Positions 16,803 to 25,301 of a stretch of 44,625 nucleotides of DNA are shown piece by piece. Numbering within the stretch: the first letter of the stretch is position 1; each line of letters begins with the position of its first letter. Under the pieces are notes generated by a model that worked only from the letters and a program-made list of their open reading frames with translations, was not told the DNA's origin and did not search any database. This DNA comes from Candidatus Jordarchaeia archaeon (GTDB taxonomy: Archaea > Asgardarchaeota > Jordiarchaeia > Jordiarchaeales > Jordiarchaeaceae). Where the stretch lies: positions 1 to 44,625 of the forward strand of contig JAHAWU010000009.1 of NCBI GenBank assembly GCA_018383815.1, read 5' to 3'. The position numbers and the translations under genes were made by a program.

Positions 16803-17744
16803 ATGGATGCAAAAAACGTTAAGAAGGTTCTAGTTGTTGGTGCAGGTGTGATGGGGCACTCTATCGCACAGGTCTTTGCACAAGCTGGAATTGAGGTTGG
16901 CCTCGTAGATTTAAATGAAAAGATTCTGGAACGCGCCACTAATCTAATCAAGTCTAATCTGGGTATCTTAGCGGAGTTTAAACGTGTACCCAGAAACAAG
17001 ATTTCCACTATTCTTAAACGCATTCACCCCACAACTAGTGTAGCTGACGCGGCTCAGGGAGCAGACTTTGCAATTGAGGTGGTATCTGAAGTCGCCGAGG
17101 TAAAGAAAAAGGTGTTTGCCCAACTCGATGAACTGTTCTCGGAAGACGTCGTTTTGGCCAGCAACACCTCTGGGTTAGATATATTCAGCATTGCGGAGGT
17201 CAAAAAACTCGAAAGACTGATCATAACCCACTGGTTTGCTCCACCACACATAATACCCCTAGTTGAAGTGGTTCCCGGACCAAAGACATCCAAAGACGTG
17301 GTCACATTTACCAAAGAATTAATGGAGAGGCTAGGTAAAAGACCAATAGTATTAAGGGAATTTGTACGTTCCTTCATCGTTAACCGCATCCAAAACCAAA
17401 TATCCCTTGCAGTTTTAGAGATTTTGGAGAAGGGCTGGGCCACCCCTGAGGAAATTGACCTAGCGGTGAAGAGCAGTCTAGGAATCAGACTCCCCATAGT
17501 GGGGGTAGTCCAAACTTATGACTTTACCGGATTAGATTTGGTGCTTGACATAATGAAGAGTTACGGAGTAAGCCACCCCATATTCGAGGAAAAGGTGAAA
17601 AAGGGACACCTTGGAGCTAAAACCTCTAAAGGATTCTACGATTATGGCGGACGGAGCGAAGAAGAAATTCTCAAAAAAAGAGATAGGCTATACCTCAAAA
17701 TGCTAGACCACCTAGAAAAAATAAATGCCTTCGAACCAATATAA
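16803..17744 (+). CDS. 3-hydroxyacyl-CoA dehydrogenase family protein (second copy)
   Basis: The 313-residue protein begins VLVVGAGVMGHSIAQ, the family's NAD-binding motif, and keeps the catalytic pair in THWFAPPHIIPLVEVVPG (His and the LVEV glutamate). The segment SNTSGLDI replaces the usual TNTSS, and FIVNRIQNQ covers the conserved NR region. It ends with GAKTSKGFYDYGG and a short helical tail. Compared with the upstream copy it is closer to the classical enzyme, while its HWFAPP motif differs from the common HFFNP. It is expected to act on 3-hydroxyacyl-CoA with NAD(H). A weak AGGAAAG precedes the ATG. The gene converges on the HdrA gene at 17821. Confidence 0.88.
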   Translation: MDAKNVKKVLVVGAGVMGHSIAQVFAQAGIEVGLVDLNEKILERATNLIKSNLGILAEFKRVPRNKISTILKRIHPTTSVADAAQGADFAIEVVSEVAEVKKKVFAQLDELFSEDVVLASNTSGLDIFSIAEVKKLERLIITHWFAPPHIIPLVEVVPGPKTSKDVVTFTKELMERLGKRPIVLREFVRSFIVNRIQNQISLAVLEILEKGWATPEEIDLAVKSSLGIRLPIVGVVQTYDFTGLDLVLDIMKSYGVSHPIFEEKVKKGHLGAKTSKGFYDYGGRSEEEILKKRDRLYLKMLDHLEKINAFEPI

Positions 17745-17820
17745 AAATCCCCTACAATAGCAGCCCCAATAACCTTAGTACTAATGAAAAGCTTCAATGG
17801 GGGGTTGCGTTAGGATGAGG

Positions 17821-20154
17821 CTAGCCTTTAGAGAGGGGCGTAGTTTTAGCGACTATCTTTCCAATTTTTTTAATCCTTGAGAGGTATGTCTCCACCAAGT
17901 AGGGCAGAGACTTGTATGCCGGAATTGCTAGGGGCTGATAAAACACTCTCTCCTTCTCTATTCCCCTTTTCTCAAGCTCCATCTGCGTTTTCTTCACATT
18001 CTCCTCTGTTAACTCTCCCTCCTTAGTGTCTCCGTTCTCACAAAGCATAATTCCATCTGCACCCATCTCTAAAGTTTTGATAAGCGTATCTGTATCTATA
18101 AGAGCAGTGGATGGCACCCTCACAATCAGTAGGTTCGGGGGATAGTTTAGCCGTGACACGCCGGCAGCGTCTGCCGCTGGGTAAGCAGTAGAGTCCCCAA
18201 AGAATCCAATTATCCTAATATCCTCTGTGGGCACAGATAGAAGTCCCCTTACTTCCTCCAGTATTTGCTCCTTCGTATAGTGAGCCAACTGTAAAGCTTT
18301 GTTAGGGCATGCGGGGACACAGGCTCCACAACCATTACAGGCCAGTATATTTATCTCCGCCTTACCAGTTTTCTCGTTTAACGTTATGGCGTTGTGAGGA
18401 CATACCTTCACACACTCCCCCGCACCCCGACATTCACCCACCAGCCTAGCTTTTATCGGTGAGATGTCCTTGTATCCTTCCCCCAAGAACTCTATTGCTT
18501 GGGCCGCGGTGGACCTGGCATCTACCACGGATTCTCTGATATCTTTTGGGCCAAGGGCTGTTCCCGCAGCGTATATTCCTTCCCTCAGGGTGGAAACTGG
18601 ATTAAGTTTAATGTGCTTTTCCGCGATAAAGCCGTCCTCACCCGTAGATATGTTGAGTTTACTCGCTAGTTCCCCCAAGTCTCTTGAAGGAATCATGGCT
18701 GGGCATAAAACAACGAGATCCAAAGAGTTCCTTATTACTTGGCCCGTGTCAATGTCCTCAGCCACAATCTGGAGTCTTCCAGATTCTGGGTCTACACTCA
18801 CTTCTGCGGGCTTGCCATGGATGAAGTTTATGTTCATTTCACGCGCCTGCCTGTAGAGTTCTTCGTATCCCCGGCCAGCCATTCTCAAATCGATGTAGTA
18901 GATCCATATGCGGAGATAGGGCAGAGTCTTCTTCAGCAGTATCGCTTCCTTAACCGCGTAGGGACAGCAGACCTTGCTGCAGTAGGAAACACCCTTATGC
19001 GGATTCCTGGAGCCTACACAGAGAATAAACGCTACGTCTTTTATGCGTTTACCCTTGGAATCTTTAAGAACCTCCCCCGCTGCCAGCTCATTCTCTATAA
19101 GTCTCTCCAATTGGAGTGAAGTTATGGTGGATTTCTCGTCAACCTTGTATCTTTCTATCTCACCCCTATCTAAGAGGTCGTAGCCAGTAGTAACTATTAT
19201 CGCTCCCACATTGAAGGTCTCCACCCTCTCCTCTTGGTTAATGTTTATGGCTTCGGCTGGGCACTCCTTTTGGCAGGTTCCGCATTTTCTGCAGGTCTCA
19301 AAATCAATGGTGTAAGCCGCGGGAACAGCTTGCGCAAATGGTAAATATATTGCTTTGCGGGTGTAGAGTCCTGCCTCATACTCGTCTGGAACCTCCACCT
19401 CGCAAACCTTCTCACACTTGCCACACCTTAAACACTTCTCAACATCCACTCCTCGGGGCTTAACCTTAACTTTTACTTCGTAGTTTCCCGGTCCTCCGGA
19501 TACCTTTTCCACCTCTGAGTTGGTTAGCAGTGTGATGTTGGGGTTTTTGTCCACATCAGCCATTCTGGGGCTGAGGATGCAGGGTGCACAGTCTAGGGTG
19601 GGGAAAACCTTGCTCAGCTGAGCCATCCTGCCTCCTATGCTCGGCTTTTTTTCCACCATTATAACGTGGTATCCGGAGTTTGCTAGCTGTAGCGCCGCTG
19701 TTATTCCTGCTATTCCGCCGCCAATAACCATAACCTCCTTAGAGATCTCTACTCTGGTCTTTTGGAGGGGCTCCAATTTTCTTGCTCTGCCCACTGCCCC
19801 CGATATTATGGCTATGGCCTTCTCGGTGGCCTTCTTTTTATCCTTGGTGACCCAGGAGTCCTGCTCCCGAATATTGGTGTGAACAAACATGTAGGGATTC
19901 AGCCCTGCTTCCACCACTGTTTCCCTAAAGGTCTCTTCATGCATGTGTGGGGAACAAGATGCAACTACCACTCGGTCTAGGTTCTGTTTTTTGACAGAGT
20001 CCACTATCATTTTTAGACCCAGTTTGGAGCATAGAAAACGATTGATTCTCACGGTTTTTACGTCGGGAATTTTTTGGATGGCTTCCTTCACCGCGTTAAC
20101 GTCAACCACATCTCCAATGTTTCCTCCACACTCACAAATATAGACGCCAATCAT
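17821..20154 (-). CDS. hdrA: HdrA flavoprotein with a degenerate C-terminal MvhD-like domain
   Basis: This 777-residue protein has the full HdrA plan. An N-terminal domain (about 1-140) opens with GVYICECGGN. An FAD-binding Rossmann motif GGGIAGI follows, with an inserted ferredoxin of two clusters (CLRCGKCEKVC and CRKCGTCQKECP). The HdrA-specific cysteine set is CVGSR...YCSKVCC. A C-terminal two-cluster ferredoxin (CRGAGECVKVCP, CNGCGACVPACP) comes next. After it, about residues 655-740 still show the MvhD fold signature (AADAAGVSRLNYPP, then GADGIMLCENGD), but the cysteines that bind the [2Fe-2S] cluster are gone. It thus cannot carry the MvhD cluster. It forms a hdrC-hdrB-hdrA operon with the two genes upstream; the ATG lies six bases after GGGGTGA. 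HdrA normally holds the bifurcating flavin; whether this one bifurcates is unknown. Confidence 0.9.
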   Translation of the reverse strand: MIGVYICECGGNIGDVVDVNAVKEAIQKIPDVKTVRINRFLCSKLGLKMIVDSVKKQNLDRVVVASCSPHMHEETFRETVVEAGLNPYMFVHTNIREQDSWVTKDKKKATEKAIAIISGAVGRARKLEPLQKTRVEISKEVMVIGGGIAGITAALQLANSGYHVIMVEKKPSIGGRMAQLSKVFPTLDCAPCILSPRMADVDKNPNITLLTNSEVEKVSGGPGNYEVKVKVKPRGVDVEKCLRCGKCEKVCEVEVPDEYEAGLYTRKAIYLPFAQAVPAAYTIDFETCRKCGTCQKECPAEAININQEERVETFNVGAIIVTTGYDLLDRGEIERYKVDEKSTITSLQLERLIENELAAGEVLKDSKGKRIKDVAFILCVGSRNPHKGVSYCSKVCCPYAVKEAILLKKTLPYLRIWIYYIDLRMAGRGYEELYRQAREMNINFIHGKPAEVSVDPESGRLQIVAEDIDTGQVIRNSLDLVVLCPAMIPSRDLGELASKLNISTGEDGFIAEKHIKLNPVSTLREGIYAAGTALGPKDIRESVVDARSTAAQAIEFLGEGYKDISPIKARLVGECRGAGECVKVCPHNAITLNEKTGKAEINILACNGCGACVPACPNKALQLAHYTKEQILEEVRGLLSVPTEDIRIIGFFGDSTAYPAADAAGVSRLNYPPNLLIVRVPSTALIDTDTLIKTLEMGADGIMLCENGDTKEGELTEENVKKTQMELEKRGIEKERVFYQPLAIPAYKSLPYLVETYLSRIKKIGKIVAKTTPLSKG

Positions 20155-20160
20155 TTTGAA

Positions 20161-21045
20161 TCACCCCTTAACCCCTACTTTGTCCAGTAAGGGTTGTACA
20201 TCCACCTTGTTGTATTCGAATCCCAACTCTTTTGGATCAATGCCAAAAGCCAAACCCATAATCTGGGGTAGGAAGAGAACTGGAATGTTGTAAGGCTCGC
20301 AGCCAAACTGTTCTTCAATAAACTTTTGGTGGCCGTCATACATTATGGAGCAGAAGGGACAGAATAAAACCAAAGCATCCACATTAGCCTTCTTGACGTT
20401 GTCCAGTTTCTTCTTAGCCAGCATAACACCCAACTTTTGATCGAAAGTTAAAGTGCCCCCACCACAACAATCAAGCTGACCCCCATAATTTACTACTGTG
20501 GCACCCAGAGCCTCAATAATCTCCTTCACGCTTTTGGGATGTTCTGGATCATCAAATTCATCGTATATTTCAGACGGTCTCAGATAGTGGCAGCCGTAGT
20601 GTATAGCCACCCTGAGGCCCTTCAGAGGGTTTTTCACATGTTCCCTTATCTTGTCCACACCGTAATCCTCATACAGGTATCTCACAAAGTGCTTGACCCA
20701 AACCAATCCCTTAAAGGTTAACCCCTGCTTTTCCAGCTCCTTTTTGACCTGTTCACCCACCGGATTTTCCCTATTAACTCTAGCCTCAGTCAATGTTCCG
20801 GCGCAGGCGCTGCAAATGGTAAGTATGTTAAGTTTCTTGGATTCTGCGAGAGCCAGGTTCGCCGTAGCCATGGATTTAGCGGCAACCACATCCACATTTT
20901 TTAAGGGGTAACCGCAACAGGAAAAATTAAGGTCAACAAGTTTAATTCCCAGCTCCTCCGCCACTCTCCTCGTAGACACCTCGTAACCCAGGCACCTCAC
21001 AGGTATGGTGCATCCCAAAAACAATGCAAACTCTCTTTCACTCAA
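20161..21045 (-). CDS. hdrB: HdrB-type heterodisulfide reductase subunit (two CCG domains)
   Basis: The 294-residue protein has two cysteine-rich CCG domains: SCCGYP with ICSAC, then HYGCHYLRP, LDCCGGG and FCPFC. In methanogen HdrB these bind two noncubane [4Fe-4S] clusters where the disulfide is reduced. All cysteines appear present here. The substrate may not be CoM-S-S-CoB, since no methanogenesis genes are in view. The start is a TTG at 21045 whose last two bases form the hdrC stop (TTGA), a four-base overlap. It is the middle gene of hdrC-hdrB-hdrA, and only six bases separate it from hdrA. Confidence 0.9.
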   Translation of the reverse strand: MSEREFALFLGCTIPVRCLGYEVSTRRVAEELGIKLVDLNFSCCGYPLKNVDVVAAKSMATANLALAESKKLNILTICSACAGTLTEARVNRENPVGEQVKKELEKQGLTFKGLVWVKHFVRYLYEDYGVDKIREHVKNPLKGLRVAIHYGCHYLRPSEIYDEFDDPEHPKSVKEIIEALGATVVNYGGQLDCCGGGTLTFDQKLGVMLAKKKLDNVKKANVDALVLFCPFCSIMYDGHQKFIEEQFGCEPYNIPVLFLPQIMGLAFGIDPKELGFEYNKVDVQPLLDKVGVKG

Positions 21046-21551
21046 GAACGTTCACCCAGCAATTTTTTCCTGTCAATTTTGAAAATCTTAACATCCGGTT
21101 CAAGTTTAGGTAAATCTAGCATCTCCCTCTCCTCCTGAGTGAACTCCTCCAAGGGGTAAACTCTTCCGTGCTCCTCTAAGTTCTCCACAATTTTCTTCAC
21201 TGCTGCCGGAATTATTCCCTCCTCCACAGCTATATTCTTAATAGCTCTCATAACCTCAGAGGGATTAACTCCTTGAGGGCAACGCTCGGTACAGGCGTTG
21301 CAATCCGCACAGAACCAGACAAAATCACTGGAAAGCACCTGATTCTTCATGCCTAGAATGGTTTTCTTCACAATTTTTCTAGGATTATACTCGGGATTTA
21401 TGAGCCTCAAAGGACAGCTGGAGCTGCAGACTCCACACTGGAAACAGACAAGAATCTGTTCGCCGCCTGGATGTTTAAGTACTTTTCTCAGAAATGAAGA
21501 GTCCAGATTTTCCGCATCTACAACTGTTTTTTCTGCGTCAGCTCCCGCCAT
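21042..21551 (-). CDS. hdrC: HdrC-type ferredoxin subunit
   Basis: The protein has two classic cluster motifs, CFQCGVCSSSCP and CADCNACTERCP, that carry electrons from HdrA to HdrB. A proline- and charge-rich C-terminal tail follows, typical of HdrC. The longest frame starts at 21596, but ATG at 21551 follows GGAG by about ten bases and gives a 169-residue protein starting MAGADAEK, close to its paralogues. It is the first gene of the small hdrCBA operon and overlaps hdrB by four bases. Confidence 0.9.
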   Translation of the reverse strand: MAGADAEKTVVDAENLDSSFLRKVLKHPGGEQILVCFQCGVCSSSCPLRLINPEYNPRKIVKKTILGMKNQVLSSDFVWFCADCNACTERCPQGVNPSEVMRAIKNIAVEEGIIPAAVKKIVENLEEHGRVYPLEEFTQEEREMLDLPKLEPDVKIFKIDRKKLLGERS

Positions 21552-21898
21552 TACACCACCACTCCAAAAATATTTCACACGGGAACCCATGAACAATAAT
21601 TTCTACTCTTTTTTATTGTTTCTGATTACTTCCCTAGCCAATTGATGTTTAATCTTTCCTTTTACGAAAATAAACATTTCCCAAAAAGATATGCTACAAA
21701 ATTGTGATGATCCACCAAGTATCCCTTCACTGAAACATTTTTCACATCGCAATTAGTTCACAAACTGGTACCCACACAAAACACAAATTCCGCTTACAAT
21801 AACTTTTTCCATGCTTTGAATCCGTCTCGAAATTTTTTTCACCCCCTTCGGCCCCATATTCGCAAAGCTTTTATTAGCTAGCTGCCTTTGTTGGTTTA
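21552..21898. other. Intergenic region between divergent hdrC and NSUN genes
   Basis: About 350 bases, AT-rich, with no gene seen. It should hold divergent promoters. GTGATGA (21704-21710) and CTGA (21730-21733) resemble a C box and a D' box 19 bases apart, but no C'/D pair follows, so a C/D guide RNA is not supported. Confidence 0.45.
21868..21877 (+). promoter_or_regulatory. TATA-like box of the NSUN-NIP7 genes
   Basis: CTTTTATTAG is centred about 26 bases before the ATG at 21899, and no ribosome binding site precedes that ATG. The spacing suggests a leaderless transcript, common in archaea. Confidence 0.45.
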
Positions 21899-22783
21899 AT
21901 GTCTGGGAAGGAGTTTTTCACTGGTCGCTACAGAGAGTTAGGCTGGCATTTTAGGGAAGTTACCCCAAAACAAGCCATTAGAATAAACACCATAAACACT
22001 AAAGGTGTTAACATTGTTGATAGACTTGAGGGTTTGGGTGTCAAGCTTGAGAAAATTCCCTTCCTAGAAAACGGCTACTGGGTTGCGGAGGCAGAGTTCA
22101 GCATAGGTGCGACATTCGAATACCTTTTGGGATACTACTCAATTCAGGAAGCCGCGGCGCAGATTCCCGCAACGCTCTTCACGGAGCTAAAGAACAGTAT
22201 GGTTTTAGATGCCTGTGCAGCTCCCGGTGGAAAAACCATTCAGCTCGCAGATCTAATGGACAACACTGGAGTTATAGTGGCTTTAGACGTTAAGAGGAGA
22301 AGACTTAACGCCCTCGCAAACCAGCTTGAACGCTGCAGAGTAAAAAACACACTTGTATACCATTTGGACGCGACGCAAGCATCGAAACTCGGTTTAAAAT
22401 TTGACAGAATACTTCTAGATGTTCCTTGCTCCGGAAACTTCGCCACGGACAAACAGTGGTTCGAGAGGAGAACCATTACAGATGTCGAAAGAAACGTAAG
22501 GCTGCAGAGAGAGATCTTGGCTGAAGCCGCAAAAATTCTCAAGGATGACGGCGAAATAGTTTACGCCACATGTTCCCTGGAGCCTGAGGAAAACGAGTTC
22601 AACATAAACTGGGCTTTGGAAAACCTCAAACTCGAGACAGTACCCATAAATTGTTATGGCGAAGAATCTCCCACGAAAATTTTTGATAAAAAATTGGACA
22701 GCCTGATAAACAACTGTAGGCGAATATGGCCAAGCGAAGGAACCCAAGGCTTCTTCGTATGCAAACTCAAGAAGAGGGGATAA
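21899..22783 (+). CDS. NSUN/RsmB-family RNA (cytosine-5) methyltransferase
   Basis: The 294-residue protein has the class I methyltransferase motifs of this family. Motif I is VLDACAAPGGK, for S-adenosylmethionine binding. Motif IV is LLDVPCSG. Motif VI is YATCSLEPEENE. The TCS cysteine is the expected nucleophile and the PCS cysteine the release residue. It should make 5-methylcytosine in tRNA or rRNA. The length fits the short archaeal forms with only a brief N-terminal domain; no PUA domain is fused. A PUA/NIP7-type protein follows five bases after the stop, so the pair may act together on RNA, as fused PUA domains do in other NSUN proteins. Leaderless start inferred from the TATA spacing. 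Confidence 0.9.
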   Translation: MSGKEFFTGRYRELGWHFREVTPKQAIRINTINTKGVNIVDRLEGLGVKLEKIPFLENGYWVAEAEFSIGATFEYLLGYYSIQEAAAQIPATLFTELKNSMVLDACAAPGGKTIQLADLMDNTGVIVALDVKRRRLNALANQLERCRVKNTLVYHLDATQASKLGLKFDRILLDVPCSGNFATDKQWFERRTITDVERNVRLQREILAEAAKILKDDGEIVYATCSLEPEENEFNINWALENLKLETVPINCYGEESPTKIFDKKLDSLINNCRRIWPSEGTQGFFVCKLKKRG

Positions 22784-22787
22784 ATTG

Positions 22788-23309
22788 ATGAAGTCCTTGA
22801 AACTTTTCCTGGAAAGGTTCGCTGTCCAAATAGATTTGAATGAGGCCTTAATCGATGTTGTAGGAAAAAAATACTTCCTGCTAAACGACACATTGAAGGA
22901 CTTAGCTGCTAGAATCCTCAAAAAATACCATTACGCTGGTGTCCCACTCGGAGAGTCGAAAAATGACTTTTTCCTTCCAAGCCTCCAACTACTTTTCATG
23001 ATTGCCGAGAAAGCCGTAAACAAAATTTTCGTGAACGATAAGACTGCTTGGCTCTTCATATGTGGAAGGGACATACTCAAAGAAGGCATCACACGCGTTG
23101 AAGGCTCACCAAAAAAGGGCGATTACACACTAATTTTAAACAAGCATGGTGAATGTTTGGGCTTCGGCGTAGTAAAACAACTCCCCCAAGAAGCGGAAAA
23201 AGGCGTAGTGGTAAAAAATATTTTGGACCTGGGAGACTTCCTCAGAAGAGAGCAAAAGCAAAACCGAAAAAAGCCGAAAAATTCGAAAAGCTCCAGCAAA
23301 AAGGTTTAG
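22788..23309 (+). CDS. nip7: NIP7-like PUA-domain protein
   Basis: The 173-residue protein has a helical N-terminal half and a C-terminal PUA domain (WLFICGRDILKEGITRV, then KGDYTLILNKHGECLGFGVV), the layout of archaeal NIP7-like proteins. PUA domains bind structured RNA; eukaryotic NIP7 acts in large-subunit and pre-rRNA maturation. The tail after about residue 150 is strongly basic and Lys/Ser-rich, suiting RNA contact. ATG at 22788 is taken over the TTG one codon earlier; GAGGGG in the end of the preceding gene serves as its binding site. It is co-transcribed with the RNA methyltransferase. Confidence 0.75.
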   Translation: MKSLKLFLERFAVQIDLNEALIDVVGKKYFLLNDTLKDLAARILKKYHYAGVPLGESKNDFFLPSLQLLFMIAEKAVNKIFVNDKTAWLFICGRDILKEGITRVEGSPKKGDYTLILNKHGECLGFGVVKQLPQEAEKGVVVKNILDLGDFLRREQKQNRKKPKNSKSSSKKV

Positions 23310-23482
23310 GGTCCATGCAGATACATGTATGGATGGCTTCTTCCACTCCTTTCCAAATATTATTTTTAGAGTGGCGTGAAGCAAGTTTGGAGAAGGGCAG
23401 TCAACCCATAATAAACTCGCACCCCTTCGAGGAATAGTTGTTTTGGTGTATGGCTGTACCTGTATAGTTTTTAGAATGTTAC

Positions 23483-24346
23483 CTATTTTGAAAATTTTTT
23501 GATTACTGAGGCGTCTATGCGGTTTTCGTTGATGGCTAAATCTTGATAGCTGATTCCCATGGCTAAACCTAGGAGCTGAGAATAATGTACTATGGGAATA
23601 TCGATGGGGTTGTTTGGGGGCATTTGGCTCTGCTCATACATCAAGTAGCAAAATGGGCAAACGGTGACCATTATATCGGCATACCTTTTAACTGTTGAAA
23701 GCTTTTCCCTAGCTATTTCAGTGGCTAACTCGTTTCTTCGTTTTATTGTCAGCAGTGGTGCGGAGCAGCAGTCCAGCTTACCCGGATAGTCTACACTAAC
23801 TGCCCCCGTAATATTAACCAGTTCATCTAGGGAAGTGGGGTCTTCAGGGTCATCAAAATTCATTATCTTGAAAGGCTTTAATAAATGGCACCCGTAATGC
23901 ACCGCCACCCTTAAACCCTCCAAGGGGTTCGAAACATGGGCGCGAATTCTATCAATTCCCAAATCCTCAAAAAACATTCGCACAAAATGTTTAACCTCCA
24001 CCTTCCCCCTAAACTCCCGATCCACTCCCGCAAGGATGTTGTTCACATCGTCTCTCAGTTCAACTTCCTTTTTCAGCGTGTTGTTGGCGTCTGTGAGGAC
24101 TTCTGTGCAGCCATTACACAAAGTGACAATGTTAATCCCCATATCCTCCGCTATGGATATGTTCCGGGCGGCCAAGGCAAGCGCCGTTATAGGGTCTATA
24201 CACTTTAGATAGGTGGTTCCACAACATCCCGCTCCCTCCATATCCAAGAGCTCCACACCCAAAGCTTCGGCTACTTTCCTTGTGGAAACCTCGTAGCTCG
24301 GAAGCCTGGCTAAAGTTGTGCACCCCACAAAAAATGCATACTTCAT
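23483..24346 (-). CDS. hdrB: HdrB-type subunit, last gene of the large Hdr gene run
   Basis: The 287-residue protein has CCG-domain cysteines GAGCCGTT with LCNGC, then HYGCHLLKP, LDCCSAP and VCPFC. In the second domain the CCG triplet is CCS, but all cysteines needed for two noncubane clusters are retained. The ATG at 24346 follows hdrC after seven bases, with GAGGAGG in the end of that gene as binding site. It pairs with the HdrC at 24353-24898. Together they are the most distal C-B pair of the run, and lie beyond a winged-helix gene that separates them from the second pair. Confidence 0.9.
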   Translation of the reverse strand: MKYAFFVGCTTLARLPSYEVSTRKVAEALGVELLDMEGAGCCGTTYLKCIDPITALALAARNISIAEDMGINIVTLCNGCTEVLTDANNTLKKEVELRDDVNNILAGVDREFRGKVEVKHFVRMFFEDLGIDRIRAHVSNPLEGLRVAVHYGCHLLKPFKIMNFDDPEDPTSLDELVNITGAVSVDYPGKLDCCSAPLLTIKRRNELATEIAREKLSTVKRYADIMVTVCPFCYLMYEQSQMPPNNPIDIPIVHYSQLLGLAMGISYQDLAINENRIDASVIKKFSK

Positions 24347-24352
24347 AATTTT

Positions 24353-24898
24353 TTAGTCCTCCTCTATTTCTATTCCTACAAGTTTGTCAAGTCCCGTCAT
24401 TTTCATAATTTTTCTAACCTCACCAATGTTAACTTTGGGGGCAGGTGGGAGCTCCCTCATCTCCCTATCTTCCTCTATAAATTCAGTAAGTTCGTAGATG
24501 TAACCATGACTGGCTAAGGCTTCAATAACCTTCTTCATGGAGGGGTGCAGGTAGCCCTCTCTAGCCGCGATTCCTCGCAGAGCGGAAATTATCTCCGCCA
24601 GCTCCACATTTTGGGGGCAACGCTCAAGACACGTATAACACTGGAGGCAAAGCCACAATAAATCTCCTTGAAAGAGCACCTGCTTCATTCCAAGCTTGGT
24701 CATCATGGCTATCAACCTGGGCTTATACTCCTGGATGTGTCTTCCAATTGGGCAGTCGGCGCTGCATGTGCCGCATTGGAAGCAGAGCATAAGCTTTTCG
24801 CATCCCGGAATTTTGCTAATCTCCTCCTGTAAGCTGGTATCCAAATCCTGGAGTTTGATGACTGTTTGCTTTTCACCAGAAGAATTCGCCTCAGTCAT
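24353..24898 (-). CDS. hdrC: HdrC-type ferredoxin subunit
   Basis: The 181-residue protein carries CFQCGTCSADCP and CLQCYTCLERCP, two [4Fe-4S] motifs that connect HdrA to HdrB. The region between them (the helical ALRGIAAREGYLHP part follows the second motif) and the PPAPKVN tail match its paralogues. The start is ATG at 24898 after a GGTGA. It lies 34 bases downstream of the winged-helix gene, the largest gap in the whole Hdr run, so an internal promoter for this last C-B pair is possible. Confidence 0.9.
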   Translation of the reverse strand: MTEANSSGEKQTVIKLQDLDTSLQEEISKIPGCEKLMLCFQCGTCSADCPIGRHIQEYKPRLIAMMTKLGMKQVLFQGDLLWLCLQCYTCLERCPQNVELAEIISALRGIAAREGYLHPSMKKVIEALASHGYIYELTEFIEEDREMRELPPAPKVNIGEVRKIMKMTGLDKLVGIEIEED

Positions 24899-24932
24899 TT
24901 CGAGTCACCACTCTTAAAATTTATTCTTTGCT

Positions 24933-25301
24933 TCATCTAACCAACTCGTATAAATACATGTTCTCTTTCTCACCTGCAAAGGCAACCCGCCCCATTCTTC
25001 TCAGGGCTAGTAGGTGCTTCACTACTGCTTGTTCTGGAAGTCGGGTTGCCTTGGAAAGGTCTTTGACTGATAGTGGCCCCTGTCTTTCGATTTCATTCAT
25101 AATAAGCCATCTCTCAAGCTCCTCTCTCATAATCTTCCTCATAAGCTGCTCCAAACCTTCCTCGGTGATGGTTCCTGATTCCAAAAGGGCTTGGCTTCGT
25201 CCGATGAGCCACCTGACACGAATGTCTCCCAGAACTCCAACAGCTGCCTCCAATCTTTTTCTTAAATCTTCAGACAATGTGAGTTCAGCCTCCCGAACCA
25301 T
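24933..25301 (-). CDS. Winged-helix DNA-binding-type protein inside the Hdr run
   Basis: This 122-residue protein has a helical N-terminal part and a C-terminal winged helix: SVKDLSKATRLPEQAVVKHL as helix-turn-helix, then LRRMGRVAFAGEKENMYLYE as wing. The same region is recognisable in the C-terminal domain of the MvhD fusion at 30127-30897 (SVKELAERLNLSPQRVLRH, then MRRKNLVAVE...PLYMALE). It has no cysteines, so it does not itself bind a metal cluster. It may regulate the run, or interact with the Hdr proteins. The ATG at 25301 overlaps the end of hdrB and lacks a binding site; a TTG at 25277 follows GGGAGG by eleven bases and could be the true start. Confidence 0.75.
   Translation of the reverse strand: MVREAELTLSEDLRKRLEAAVGVLGDIRVRWLIGRSQALLESGTITEEGLEQLMRKIMREELERWLIMNEIERQGPLSVKDLSKATRLPEQAVVKHLLALRRMGRVAFAGEKENMYLYELVR

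Noticed and set aside
21704-21733. GTGATGA followed 19 bases later by CTGA, like a C/D box guide RNA
   Set aside because: Only a C and a possible D' box are seen. No C'/D pair or terminal stem follows at normal spacing.
23310-23482. Open frame continuing past the NIP7-like gene in another frame
   Set aside because: The translation has no recognisable domain and largely overlaps the PUA gene; the gap to the Hdr run seems non-coding.
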